DNA from: a bacterium 210820-DFI.6.37
Lineage (GTDB): Bacteria > Bacillota > Clostridia > Peptostreptococcales > Anaerovoracaceae
Assembly: GCA_020558355.1 (NCBI GenBank)
Contig: JAJCKG010000001.1
Location: forward strand, 62,001-126,000
DNA length: 64,000 bases
Reading direction: 5' to 3'
In this document: positions 34,616 through 44,006 of the stretch, piece by piece
Layout: every line of letters begins with the position of its first letter
Numbering within the stretch: the stretch's first letter is position 1
The notes under the pieces: generated by a model
The model's input: only the letters and a program-made list of their open reading frames with translations
The model's database searches: none
Told to the model about the DNA's origin: nothing
Program-made: the position numbers and the translations under genes

Positions 34616-35320
34616 TTAACTTCCCCACAGGGCATTTCCGCCTGTGTGACCGACAGAGTGATCATCCTGCGACACCAGGTCAAAACTTCCTGTTTCTGGA
34701 TTGTGCTGCCAGGTGTATCCTTCAGGCGTATAGCCTTGCGGCAAGTCCATCCTTTCCATGGCACCGAACGTTATGCCCTGCAGTTTTTCGGGACAGTCGT
34801 ACATATGGTCCTGGAAATCCTCCTTGCAAGCACTGAACTGCTGATGAAGACTCATATCGTTAGCTGCGCTTCCAAGGTCAACATGGTGCTTGCTGTCAAA
34901 TTCCGGGAAAACGCCTTCTACAGTTAAGCCGTCAGCAAGTTCTGCCGTTCGCCTTTCAAAGGAAACGCCGTTTTCGGATTCCAGCCCATCCAGAGCCATG
35001 TTGCGAGTGGTTATCGGAATAGGGTTTCCGGGGATGAACTCATCTCCGTCATAATGCCGTTCAATGTAATCGGCGGCCTTATCGAATCCAAAAGAACGGG
35101 CATAATCAGCAGCTTTTTCCGCTTCTGACGGAATATCGCTTCCGTCAAATTCAAACTCCGTCGATAGATCTGAGGTAGCCGCTGCATCAGTGAGTTCTGT
35201 TGTATCCGGGCTGACTTCGTTCGTTTCATCGAAATCAAAGCCAGCCCAGTCGCTTGTGTCTGGCACATTAGCTCCCAAGTTATCAGAAGCCTCTACTGTC
35301 AAATCATCGAATTCACTCAT
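34616..35320 (-). CDS. HNH-type nuclease, last gene of the ubiquitin-like operon
   Basis: From ATG 35320 (GGAGG upstream) the protein has 234 residues. The N-terminal half is acidic and low-complexity. The C-terminal 110 residues match the HNH nuclease domain found in many bacterial polymorphic toxins: VFPEFDSKHHVDL, then GYTWQHNPETGSFDLV and HSVGHTGGNALWG. Toxin relatives usually read WHH where this one reads WQH, so one catalytic-site neighbour is changed; activity may be altered. It overlaps the HerA ATPase gene by 8 bases, suggesting the two act together. Confidence 0.75.
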   Translation of the reverse strand: MSEFDDLTVEASDNLGANVPDTSDWAGFDFDETNEVSPDTTELTDAAATSDLSTEFEFDGSDIPSEAEKAADYARSFGFDKAADYIERHYDGDEFIPGNPIPITTRNMALDGLESENGVSFERRTAELADGLTVEGVFPEFDSKHHVDLGSAANDMSLHQQFSACKEDFQDHMYDCPEKLQGITFGAMERMDLPQGYTPEGYTWQHNPETGSFDLVSQDDHSVGHTGGNALWGS

Positions 35321-37856
35321 TCTCAGTTCCTCCATTCCCTTGTTTGTTCATTTCTGGTAAAAGCTTTGTGACGGTCTGCAAACTGAATGATATGCCGTTT
35401 TCTATCGAGCATTTCCTTAAGAGATGTACAGCAATACATCTGCACTTCTTCTTGAATACTTTCGCGTCATCATAGTTAATGCGAGAAGACAGGACAGCCG
35501 GAATACGGACAATGTGTGCTGCGACTTCTTCCGGAGTGTTCAACTTGAGCTGGCGTTCAGCAAAAATCTGTTCTGCATACATATTTGCTTCTTCCCGAAT
35601 AGCAACCGTGCAATGATCGCAGCCGGCTCCTTCGCAATATATAAAAGGACGATAATCCTTTGCGTGGGAAGTCAAGTATTTTTCCTGTGCCTTGACAATA
35701 TCCTCATCTGAAACATGATGCAGCGCATCCTTGTCAGGTGAGTATTCCATTCTGACAGGTAAAGCAGATCGAAGGAATCGGTTCTTAAGCACATATTCAC
35801 CGGGAGACATCAGCGGCAAAACGTCACAAAGATTTGTATCTGCTCCGATATGTTCTCTAAGCATGTCTGCTTCTTCGCCACTTAACCTAAAAGATATAAT
35901 ATTGTCAACATTATCAAGCAATCTCCCTCCAACACGCAAGGGAGATTGATCTGAAAATATGACGCCAACCCCATATGCTCTGATCTCAGTAATGACATTA
36001 ATCATTAACTGTGTCATGGTGCTGTTAAGAGCTTTTTCCTCCTGGGTAGCGCCTTCCCCCTGATCCAGCAGAGCGTGAGCCTCGTCAATTAGAATGATAT
36101 TTCTAAGGTCGTGATCGCTCTTTCTTGTTGATTTCAAATATGCCAATATACTAATCAGAGTCAATGCCGAGACCAGTGATTTCTGCTCCGGCTCGAGACT
36201 TCCCATCTCAAGGACTGCACAACCGTTAAGGAGCTCCTCCACAGATGTAGAGTGTATTGTGTCGAAAGTGCGAGGGCATCTCTCAATGAGGCTTTGAAGC
36301 CTGAACGCGCCGCCGGACATCATGTTCCCTTTTACCTCATTGCTATAACTGGATCTTGCAATAACGCGCTTAAAAATGCGGATGAAGTCAGCCATATCGA
36401 AAACAGAGACATTGTCATCGTCACTCGTATTAATGTCAGTCCAGCCATGCAGCGTATATGCCTCCGAGATTGCTTTCTCAAAAAGAGCAGGCAGCGGATC
36501 TGGAAGGGAAAAAGCCGCTTTGAACGCAGATAATAGACTGCTTCTGTATTCCCCGAGAGGCACATCTTTGGGAACATAAAACGGGTTAATCAGGAGCGGC
36601 GTTACCGGACGTTCAACAGTAAAAATCCTGCTGTCCTCCATGTTGGCAACCAAATCACGATACTCTCGTTTGATTGGCTCCAATATCAAAACAGGGATGT
36701 TGCGGCTTTGAAACTGTGATATTAACCGTTTGAGAAGTGTGGTTTTTCCTACGCCCGATTTCCCCATCACTGCGGTATGAAGCAATAGCTGTTCAAGAGG
36801 CAGAAATACCTTCTGGAATGAAAAAATAGACTTCCCCAAAATAAGGCTTTGGCTGCCGCTGTTGGTCAGTTGTTCAGGCAGAAGATCCACTTCGGGCATT
36901 AGCGAGAAAGCGTTTCGCTCAATGCCAACGAAAAAGTCGCTTTGTGTCGGCAACTGAAAGATTTGTGAAACTTCATCCGATGTCCACTTGTGTAAGCTTA
37001 CAGTATCCGCTTTTTTTAAATCGTGAGCGATCTTCCAGGGCTGGTTGTAAATACCATACCGGCGGTACTCTGAAACAGCAATGGTTCGGAAAACAGCTAC
37101 TTTTATAGACTGTTTTATCCTTGCGGTAACCAGCGCTGCGCTGGTTACCGCCCCAATAACTATAATGTTTACTTCAGCAAAAGGATGCGAAACCTCCTGC
37201 GCATAGTATTTCCAACGTTCTGCTGATGCCGCAGCGAGGCTGTCTCGCATATTTGGCATCACCCCATCTACTGCCTGTGAGCATTGAGCAGAGGTTTTTG
37301 CGATTAACCGACGTTCGCTATCTGACAGCAATGCCGGGATAATCTGAATGCACAAGCCACAGCCGGAGCCGTCCAATGCGGAGTAGATTTTGTTCCATGA
37401 AACATTTTCAACCACTGACGGCGACTTATATGTGCCTTGCACACCGTATTCCTGAATGTCTTGTTTTCTTAAAGCCCAAACGGAATCGCTCTCCATACTT
37501 GACAGGTGCCGTCTGTAGCCTTCAAAGGAGATTTCTTCGGTCAGAAAACCAGCGTGATGGAGAAGAGAGAGAAAGCCTTTCTCAAGTGCTTCTTGCCGAA
37601 TAACGCATTCTTGTTCAGACGCATCGTGCGTCCTGATGGTAAGCAGATGATGAATACGGCTACCTATTTTTTCCCCCGCAACTCGGAGGATTTCGATTGA
37701 TGTCTGTCCGTTTCCTGCAGCGGAAAGGTAACAGGCATCTTCACAAATTGTTTTTGCAAGCTCTACGCCGACCTCACTATCTTCCGCAATAGGAACTGCG
37801 TTGATGCGAAATGAAGATAAAACAAAGTACTCTCCGCCTTCGAAAAACTTCTTCAT
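35313..37856 (-). CDS. HerA/VirB4-like ATPase
   Basis: Starting at ATG 37856 (AGGAGG upstream) this 847-residue protein has an N-terminal domain of about 340 residues, then a HerA-type pump ATPase: Walker A GKSGVGKTTLLKRL (about 362-375) and Walker B IILIDEAHALLD (about 583-594), followed by ISFRLSGEEADML and a cysteine-containing CEGAGCDHC segment near the end. HerA-like ATPases form hexamers that move DNA or protein. It is encoded with an HNH nuclease, like HerA-nuclease defence pairs. Confidence 0.85.
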   Translation of the reverse strand: MKKFFEGGEYFVLSSFRINAVPIAEDSEVGVELAKTICEDACYLSAAGNGQTSIEILRVAGEKIGSRIHHLLTIRTHDASEQECVIRQEALEKGFLSLLHHAGFLTEEISFEGYRRHLSSMESDSVWALRKQDIQEYGVQGTYKSPSVVENVSWNKIYSALDGSGCGLCIQIIPALLSDSERRLIAKTSAQCSQAVDGVMPNMRDSLAAASAERWKYYAQEVSHPFAEVNIIVIGAVTSAALVTARIKQSIKVAVFRTIAVSEYRRYGIYNQPWKIAHDLKKADTVSLHKWTSDEVSQIFQLPTQSDFFVGIERNAFSLMPEVDLLPEQLTNSGSQSLILGKSIFSFQKVFLPLEQLLLHTAVMGKSGVGKTTLLKRLISQFQSRNIPVLILEPIKREYRDLVANMEDSRIFTVERPVTPLLINPFYVPKDVPLGEYRSSLLSAFKAAFSLPDPLPALFEKAISEAYTLHGWTDINTSDDDNVSVFDMADFIRIFKRVIARSSYSNEVKGNMMSGGAFRLQSLIERCPRTFDTIHSTSVEELLNGCAVLEMGSLEPEQKSLVSALTLISILAYLKSTRKSDHDLRNIILIDEAHALLDQGEGATQEEKALNSTMTQLMINVITEIRAYGVGVIFSDQSPLRVGGRLLDNVDNIISFRLSGEEADMLREHIGADTNLCDVLPLMSPGEYVLKNRFLRSALPVRMEYSPDKDALHHVSDEDIVKAQEKYLTSHAKDYRPFIYCEGAGCDHCTVAIREEANMYAEQIFAERQLKLNTPEEVAAHIVRIPAVLSSRINYDDAKVFKKKCRCIAVHLLRKCSIENGISFSLQTVTKLLPEMNKQGNGGTENE

Positions 37857-37866
37857 GTGAATCCTC

Positions 37867-38496
37867 CTAAACGAATGGATTTTGCTGATAGTTCGGCACA
37901 GCACTCATTAGCTGCTTGACTACTTTGACAGGGTGAGAACTGAACGCCTTGTATAGGCAGCCAGCTAGGCCGCCCGTACACAGCACAGCGGGAAAATAGC
38001 ACTCCGTCCCGAAAAGGATGCCGGCGAGAATCGAACAAGATGCAGCCGCAAAGATCCACGCAAGAATCTTTGTTCTCTGTTTGCCGAGTTCTTCTCTATG
38101 CTTCTCATAGCGCTGTCTGCCATATCTGAGCATCTCACTGGTTACGCCGTTTAGCCGTATCAGCTTATCCCACGCCTCAGAAGCAGTAGCTCTATTGGCT
38201 GCGTTTCCCATGTCTATGTCCCGGAAATCCTGGGTAGCCGCCCGTAATACTGCGACATACAACCTCTTTTCTGTAGGATACCAACTCATCAACGGCCGCA
38301 AAAGGACGATGGTTTGCTCCCAGTTGCCGGCTGTAAGGTGACTCATGGCTTGGGAATACGTCCTGTCATACTGCATGAGCTGCTGATCTTGCTGCGGATC
38401 CTGAACCGGAGTCCCGCACGAATCGCACTCCATTCTCATCCTGCTTCGATTATAGTGAAAGCTGGAACAGCCACACCGACTACAAACGCGATCCAT
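37867..38496 (-). CDS. Zinc-ribbon protein with helical middle and membrane hairpin
   Basis: The 209-residue protein begins with a zinc ribbon (CSRCGC at residues 5-10 and CDSCG at 24-28). A helical region of about 100 residues follows, then two hydrophobic segments (about 147-163 and 166-183). It would be a membrane protein with a cytoplasmic zinc domain. AAAGGTGGTGA precedes its ATG. Function unknown; it is co-transcribed with the SPFH and HerA genes. Confidence 0.7.
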   Translation of the reverse strand: MDRVCSRCGCSSFHYNRSRMRMECDSCGTPVQDPQQDQQLMQYDRTYSQAMSHLTAGNWEQTIVLLRPLMSWYPTEKRLYVAVLRAATQDFRDIDMGNAANRATASEAWDKLIRLNGVTSEMLRYGRQRYEKHREELGKQRTKILAWIFAAASCSILAGILFGTECYFPAVLCTGGLAGCLYKAFSSHPVKVVKQLMSAVPNYQQNPFV

Positions 38497-38528
38497 AGAA
38501 TCACCACCTTTCTGTTGCTATAAGTCGA

Positions 38529-39062
38529 TTATCGGTTTCTGGGAGGCAAAGGTTTACTGGCAGGAACCTGGTGAGACATCTGTGAAGGGAGGGTGCTATG
38601 TGACTGACCACCAGCGGAGCGATCGCCGTGATTTTGGATGTCATGTGTGGGCTGGCTAATCGATTCTGAAGGAATAGCAGCGGAATAGACACCCTGCCTC
38701 TGTTGCTTCAGTGAGGCACTGATTAACGGGATCAATACAATCAGGCAGACCAGAGTAGTGATGATAAAGGCAAATACGGCTGATCTGACAGAAACATTGA
38801 TTCCCAAAAGCAGGGCGGAGAGAGCAACCACTGCGGTTTCAAGGATACAGCAAACGACCGAAAGACCCGCTGCCTTACGAAGGTTGCTGTTCCAGTATGT
38901 CATCAGATAAGCCACAGGAATTCCGATTGTGAGGATCGTGCCTCCGATGTATACTGCGAGACGAGCGACTGCCGTCACCGGAGCAAGCCACCAGAAGAGA
39001 AACTGGGGAATCATAACGATAGCGGCAAGGACGGGAATCATAGAGTAGTTTTTGCGTGTCAT
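38529..39062 (-). CDS. Four-helix membrane protein with C-terminal LPPR motif
   Basis: From ATG 39062 (AAAGGA upstream) the protein has 177 residues with four hydrophobic segments in the first 120. The tail is polar and serine/glutamine-rich and ends KPLPPRNR. The LPPR signature recurs in the E2-like protein and in the membrane zinc protein of the same operon, hinting at a common binding partner. Confidence 0.65.
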   Translation of the reverse strand: MTRKNYSMIPVLAAIVMIPQFLFWWLAPVTAVARLAVYIGGTILTIGIPVAYLMTYWNSNLRKAAGLSVVCCILETAVVALSALLLGINVSVRSAVFAFIITTLVCLIVLIPLISASLKQQRQGVYSAAIPSESISQPTHDIQNHGDRSAGGQSHSTLPSQMSHQVPASKPLPPRNR

Positions 39063-39080
39063 TTTAATCATTCCTTTCAT

Positions 39081-40175
39081 TTAAAATCTATAACCACAGA
39101 TGGGACAAACACTATTGCCACGCATCACATTTCCGTTACACGACGGGCAACGCTTGTACCGACCTGGTATGGGAGGCGGCGCATCCGCAGATGAAGTGCT
39201 TTCCTGGGCGTCAGACGTGGATCCACTGAACATATCAGTGTGCCGGGTCATATCGGCCAGCGGTTCCCGCAAAGCCGGAAGCATCTGAGAAAGCATCATC
39301 ATCTGCATCATCATAGGTGCCATCCCGCCCGCGTTCCCGCCGGGATTGGTAGCACCGCTGGAAGGAGCTTGCCCGCGAGAAGGAATTCCTGTCATCATTT
39401 CACTTAACGTGCGGTTGTTGACGTTGCCGTTCCACACCCTTTGCAGATTATCCAGTTCGAGGTCTGTCCTCGTTTTGCCTCCGGCATATTCCTGTTCCAG
39501 GCTATAAAGTCTGTTGATCTCCGAATCGGGGATATTGATAGCTACAAGATTAAACCGCTCCATCTTGATGCCATATTCAGACAGGCCATTTCTGATTGTG
39601 GCAGCCGCCATGTTCCCGATATGAGAGAGTTTGCTATTAAATTCAGTGATATCAAGCTTACTGATCTCCTTTGAGATAGCTTCTCTGATTGGAGTGATGA
39701 CCATCTGCTCGATACACGGATCTATATCCTCTTCAGAAAAAACAGAACTGTAGCTTCCGACCAGTTTTGTGAGGATTTTCAGAGGATTAGAAACCGAGAA
39801 GGAAAGGTTGCATGACGCAAGCGCCTTCATTGTGATCCGGAAACGATGCTCACGGAAAGGAAACTCTCCAGTACCAAGCTTAACAAACTTAGCCCTTTCC
39901 GTAGACACAAAGAAAACGGATACGGTTGTTCCGCTATCTCCACGGGTCAGGATGTTCCGAAGCCTTACGAAGAACGGGTCAACACCTGTGAAGATTTCAT
40001 ATCTTCCAGGACCGTAGGGATGCGAAAGCGTGCCGTTGATGGCAACGAAAGCGGTAGTGCCGGGAGGGACAATCAGAATGCTGCCGTTGACGATAGCGGA
40101 GTATTGTCCGCATACGTCCGGCTGGATTCTGATTAATCCGGTGCCTCCCGGATCTCTGATAATCGATTGATACAT
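39081..40175 (-). CDS. SPFH/Band 7 domain protein with C-terminal zinc ribbon
   Basis: The 364-residue protein starts with an SPFH domain of the YdjI/virion-core-like type (about residues 20-250; ILIVPPGTTAFVAINGTL, then FNLVAINIPDSEINRL). A glycine/methionine-rich linker follows, then PPPIPGRYKR, and finally a zinc ribbon, CPSCNGNVMRGNSVCPICGY. SPFH proteins assemble into rings or scaffolds, often at membranes. It probably organises the membrane partners encoded next to it. Confidence 0.82.
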   Translation of the reverse strand: MYQSIIRDPGGTGLIRIQPDVCGQYSAIVNGSILIVPPGTTAFVAINGTLSHPYGPGRYEIFTGVDPFFVRLRNILTRGDSGTTVSVFFVSTERAKFVKLGTGEFPFREHRFRITMKALASCNLSFSVSNPLKILTKLVGSYSSVFSEEDIDPCIEQMVITPIREAISKEISKLDITEFNSKLSHIGNMAAATIRNGLSEYGIKMERFNLVAINIPDSEINRLYSLEQEYAGGKTRTDLELDNLQRVWNGNVNNRTLSEMMTGIPSRGQAPSSGATNPGGNAGGMAPMMMQMMMLSQMLPALREPLADMTRHTDMFSGSTSDAQESTSSADAPPPIPGRYKRCPSCNGNVMRGNSVCPICGYRF

Positions 40176-40193
40176 AGTCTCATCTCCTTGTAC

Positions 40194-41177
40194 TTATTTT
40201 AGCTTTTTCACAGCCAGGTTTTTCAGAGCAGGGTGATAATACAGCTCATACTTTCCGCTAATCCGCTCTTCAGAAAACGCCCTTTGAGCTTCCTCTAAGT
40301 AGTCACCGGACGGAAGATGGTAACTGAAATGAATGAGCATAGGAGATACACCAACTTCCGAATCCTTCTTAAGGCGTACCCGCAGATCTCTATAGGAATA
40401 AACACAAAGACCGTGATTGATGTAATAGCTTAATGCTTCTGACGAGCACACGGGAACACGTGGACCTTTAAAGTCATAATGGTCAACTGCAATCTGTCTA
40501 TCCGACAGGTTCAGGTAATCGAAGCGTAGAATGTCTTCTTTCGCTCCATCCCATGTAACATCACAGTGAACGGGAATGCCGTTGATCCATGCAATCGTCC
40601 AGCAATGCCATCCGTCTGTTTTGGTTCTGCCATAAACCTTAATGCAGGGAATTCCGAGCCGTCTGAAGCATAACATCAGCAACGCATTGTGCCCTTCGCA
40701 TACACCCGAAGACAGCAGCACCGGCCCAACGATATTGTGATCTCTAACATCGCTGTGATTTGTGTAGGTAAGCTTTTTTGAAATCCGCCCATAAACCAGG
40801 ACTTCCCGATCAATCATCTGCAAATGCGCGGTTCCGCGAACGAGGCGATAAATGCTTTTGCGCATTTGTCGCTGGATTCGACTTATGATATCGGGCGTAT
40901 ACAGAATCGGGTACTCTAACGTTCCGGTTCGGCCTCTATGGGTGAATTCGCTCTGAAATCCCAGATAAAAGTATTCCGGATGATCATCCCTGATGGCTTT
41001 GTATGCAGCAAAGCCATCAGAGGCGGCGGTTTCGGGATCACTTATTGAGAAAGTCGATTTGCCTGAGTAATCCCCCCGGAGAAGCTGGGCATTGATGCAG
41101 TCATAGAATACCTGACCCTGTCGGGTAAGGAAGCCTCTGTAGTATTCTGAACCAAGCCTCTCCGGTATCTTCGCCAT
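40194..41177 (-). CDS. Transglutaminase-like cysteine peptidase
   Basis: The 327-residue protein has the papain/transglutaminase-like core: SSGVCEGHNALLMLCFRRLG with catalytic Cys160, DGWHCWTIAWING with His191, and HCDVTWD with Asp206 or Asp210. In bacterial ubiquitin-like operons such a peptidase could cleave or cross-link tagged proteins. It starts just after the JAMM peptidase gene with GAAGGGAG upstream, so the operon encodes two different candidate deconjugating or processing enzymes. Confidence 0.8.
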   Translation of the reverse strand: MAKIPERLGSEYYRGFLTRQGQVFYDCINAQLLRGDYSGKSTFSISDPETAASDGFAAYKAIRDDHPEYFYLGFQSEFTHRGRTGTLEYPILYTPDIISRIQRQMRKSIYRLVRGTAHLQMIDREVLVYGRISKKLTYTNHSDVRDHNIVGPVLLSSGVCEGHNALLMLCFRRLGIPCIKVYGRTKTDGWHCWTIAWINGIPVHCDVTWDGAKEDILRFDYLNLSDRQIAVDHYDFKGPRVPVCSSEALSYYINHGLCVYSYRDLRVRLKKDSEVGVSPMLIHFSYHLPSGDYLEEAQRAFSEERISGKYELYYHPALKNLAVKKLK

Positions 41178-41183
41178 TAGAAG

Positions 41184-42047
41184 TCACTCCCTTCTTCCCT
41201 TGGGGATTACAAGCTTGATTTTCAGGCATCCTTTACCATCAATACGCGTACGGAGTCTAACATCTCCAGCATATCCGCGTGTGCGAAGGCACTGACTGGC
41301 GAGTCGTACGATTTCGTCAGTCGGAGGGATCAGCCTCTTATCCTCGCTGAGTTCCTCCTGAGGAGTCTTCCCGCGTGAATAAACAATGATCTCGGCTTCG
41401 GCAAAATTCTTTCCGATGCTACCAAGCATCTGCTTCCGAATCGGATCGCACACAAAGATACATACGGGAGACGAAGCAGCGCGGGCAGCGCCGCTAACCT
41501 TGTCGGTCCCGCTGTAGAACACACCGAGATCGGGGTGAGTATGCCCCTCCAACACAAACTCCGAAGGTCCGCAGAGTTTGAGGAAAGGATCAACCTGATA
41601 GCCAAAGGCATCCGTATTGAATTTGGCTTCGTTTTTCAGAAACTCCTCGCGATGATATTCCAGAAAATCGAGTCCCGGATTGTATTCTCCGTTGGGACCA
41701 AGGTTTGATGCTCCGACCGGATTGCGATTCATGGTCTGAATCTCGATGATATGGCTGATAATTGTGATCACGTTACCGTCATCATCGACCAGGAAATGCC
41801 CCATCCCGTAGAGTTTCTGCTCATATACATTCATCGGGGATCGTCTCCCATATGAGATGATCGAGTTAAGCTCCTGCTCGGGTTCCGGAAGAATGATTAC
41901 TTTGTTGCGGCCCTTGCCGTGTCTTTCCTTGACATAGACATCACCGCACTTGCTTTTGATAATGTCCATTGCCTTTTTAAGGCTGCAAACCGGGTATGTT
42001 CTGGGTTGCGGAGGGCGTCTGGTAGGCATAGGGGTGTATTCAGTCAT
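41184..42047 (-). CDS. JAMM (JAB/MPN) metallopeptidase, deubiquitinase-like
   Basis: The 287-residue protein contains a perfect JAMM motif at residues 169-182, HTHPDLGVFYSGTD (H-x-H-x7-S-x2-D), binding one zinc. MGHFLVDDDGNVITII lies upstream where the catalytic glutamate region is expected. The N-terminus is proline/arginine-rich (PMPTRRPPQPR). JAMM peptidases trim ubiquitin-like precursors or remove them from targets. It lies directly after the E2-like gene, the classical bacterial E1-E2-JAB order. Confidence 0.88.
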   Translation of the reverse strand: MTEYTPMPTRRPPQPRTYPVCSLKKAMDIIKSKCGDVYVKERHGKGRNKVIILPEPEQELNSIISYGRRSPMNVYEQKLYGMGHFLVDDDGNVITIISHIIEIQTMNRNPVGASNLGPNGEYNPGLDFLEYHREEFLKNEAKFNTDAFGYQVDPFLKLCGPSEFVLEGHTHPDLGVFYSGTDKVSGAARAASSPVCIFVCDPIRKQMLGSIGKNFAEAEIIVYSRGKTPQEELSEDKRLIPPTDEIVRLASQCLRTRGYAGDVRLRTRIDGKGCLKIKLVIPKGRRE

Positions 42048-42063
42048 AATAGCTCATCTCCTT

Positions 42064-42693
42064 TCAGTGACGTCTGCTGGGCAGCGGGGGCGCAGAAACT
42101 GGCTTGCTTACCGCTCTACGGGGTGGGAGTGCTGTCATCTCGGGGGCATAGAGCAGCTTGGGATGAATGGTGGGGAAACGGCCGGCTGCAACACCGTCCT
42201 TGTGCCACTGCGCAACACTGCTGTTTGCCATGCTTTCATATCGTGTGACACCGGGATCATGGATCATGTCTCGCACGAGCTTGTCCGCAACTGTAGTCAG
42301 AGAACTCGTGAAGGGAATCCAAGTGTCAATGCAAGCGTTGCCGGAACGAAACACGTTCGGACTTGCAAGATAATGATCCGAAGCGTAAGAGGCCGATACA
42401 GACTTCAACGGGTAACCGGGATAGCAGATGATATCCGCAGTCATAGACTCGCATGTTTTTGGCGAGGAATCCTCGTTGGTAGTGAGATAATGCGAAGGGG
42501 CTTTGACGGTAACTTTAAGGTGCATCGCCTCCCCGGCTTTCGTCTGAACCCTCTGAATCGTCACATACTTGGGATTGTATTTACGAACGATTTCCTGGTA
42601 ATCGTTCTTCAGAGCTTCAGCAGAGTCTTCTTCGGTAATGGAGACTTCTCTGGTGTGACCGTACTCATCGGTGTAGTTGGTTGTGTAACTCAT
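42064..42693 (-). CDS. E2-like ubiquitin-conjugating enzyme
   Basis: The 209-residue protein has an E2 (UBC-fold) core at about residues 25-150: YPGYPLKSVSASY, then SPNVFRSGNACIDTWIPF, in which Cys121 is the predicted thioester cysteine, and a following helix TTVADKLVRDMIHDP. The C-terminal tail contains ALPPRRAV (188-195) and APPLPSRRH at the very end. It would accept the Ub-like protein from the E1 encoded just upstream and pass it to a target. AGGAGG precedes the ATG. Confidence 0.85.
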   Translation of the reverse strand: MSYTTNYTDEYGHTREVSITEEDSAEALKNDYQEIVRKYNPKYVTIQRVQTKAGEAMHLKVTVKAPSHYLTTNEDSSPKTCESMTADIICYPGYPLKSVSASYASDHYLASPNVFRSGNACIDTWIPFTSSLTTVADKLVRDMIHDPGVTRYESMANSSVAQWHKDGVAAGRFPTIHPKLLYAPEMTALPPRRAVSKPVSAPPLPSRRH

Positions 42694-42707
42694 ATTGAAC
42701 CTCCTAA

Positions 42708-43979
42708 TTAGAGTTTATGAATATCGTGCATTTTCAAACTATCCTCATCGAAAGCGAACACGGTCTTGGTGATCATTTCGGTGTCCAGAAAGTCAATCGC
42801 ACCGTTGCGCTGAATTACCTCAATGTGAGCGCCAAGAGGGTATCCGAGATCGTAGAGTGACATGTTCTGGACATCTTCCCGGATTCCCGATTCAAAGGCA
42901 TGCAAAATCTCGCCGTGAGAAAAGACTGCGTCGTGGTGGGCGTGCTTTCCCTGGGAAGAACACTCGGCACACAGCAGATCATCGAGGAAAATGCGTCCTT
43001 CGTGCTGCATCACTCTGATAGGGGCTCCACACGAATGGCAAACATCATCTACAATGAAACCGGCATGAACAACCTTTCTGTAGTTCAGACGATGAACAGA
43101 CAATTCAAAATCTGTCGTACCGAGGATGGCGGATATCTGCGCTATGGCGTCTTTTAGGGTGACTTCTATGACACTGCCGTGAAGCCATTCGATTTTTGCA
43201 GGCGGATGGATTGCACAACCGGGGCAGCTACGTTTCCGCATAGGATGAGAAGAACTCAGTTCAAGATGCGGGTATGCAGTATAGGTCAATCTACGATTCA
43301 TCGCGCCATCATTCCCAACGACATTGGCCCTCAACTGTTCAGCACTGAGATGAGCAGCCATGGAACTGGCAAGATTTGATGTGCGGACGATTTCATTGAC
43401 ACCGTCGATTTGCCTGACCTGCGGACCGGTGCAGGATGTTCTGATGCTGCTGTCCTTCATCCAGTTTTCATCGATCAGACAGCGGAGGCAAAACTCGGTG
43501 TTGTCGAGGATAACGCTCTGGGCCATCTCATCATGAGTCCCGTCCATGATAACGATCGGTCTCCGATCTTCCGGGAGCTGACGGATCAACTCATTGAGAA
43601 GCACTTTGGCATCAAAATTATCAACAGCAGCGACCACATAGTCATAGTCAGCGAACGCTTCAGGACCGAGCTTGCAGAGATCGCCGTCAATTCCGTTAGA
43701 TGAGCAACCATCATCCAACAACGGCTGTACTCGTTCTGATGTACATTCTGCTTTGTTTCGGCCAGCATCATCTGGGGTGCGAACAAGGCAACTATGCTTT
43801 GCCGCATTCTCGAGTGTAAAGGTATCGAGATCCATCGCATCAGGAGAAAGTCCCATTTTTGCGAAGAACTCCATGAGGTGTGTGCCAACAGCACCCGTGC
43901 CGATAATCAGCACACGAAGCGCATGGAACAGCGGCCGGTATTCTGAGAGTTTTAATGCGTTGTAAACAACATTGGGCAT
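42708..43979 (-). CDS. E1-like (ThiF/MoeB family) ubiquitin-activating enzyme
   Basis: From ATG 43979 (AAAGGA upstream) the protein has 423 residues. The ThiF Rossmann core is clear: VLIIGTGAVGTH (23-34), DLDTFTLEN, AGRNKAE (Arg74/Lys76) and AAVDNFD with Asp120. Two CxxC pairs, CLRC (164-167) and CPGC (252-255), should bind the structural zinc; Cys183 in RTSCTG is a candidate active cysteine. A C-terminal domain adds another CHSC/CAEC zinc site. It would adenylate the Ub-like C-terminus. Confidence 0.88.
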   Translation of the reverse strand: MPNVVYNALKLSEYRPLFHALRVLIIGTGAVGTHLMEFFAKMGLSPDAMDLDTFTLENAAKHSCLVRTPDDAGRNKAECTSERVQPLLDDGCSSNGIDGDLCKLGPEAFADYDYVVAAVDNFDAKVLLNELIRQLPEDRRPIVIMDGTHDEMAQSVILDNTEFCLRCLIDENWMKDSSIRTSCTGPQVRQIDGVNEIVRTSNLASSMAAHLSAEQLRANVVGNDGAMNRRLTYTAYPHLELSSSHPMRKRSCPGCAIHPPAKIEWLHGSVIEVTLKDAIAQISAILGTTDFELSVHRLNYRKVVHAGFIVDDVCHSCGAPIRVMQHEGRIFLDDLLCAECSSQGKHAHHDAVFSHGEILHAFESGIREDVQNMSLYDLGYPLGAHIEVIQRNGAIDFLDTEMITKTVFAFDEDSLKMHDIHKL

Positions 43980-44006
43980 GCTATACCATCCTTTCAATTC
44001 GTGTTG

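Noticed and set aside
41950..42711. 253-residue + strand frame
   Set aside because: Antisense to the E2-like gene, no domain recognised.
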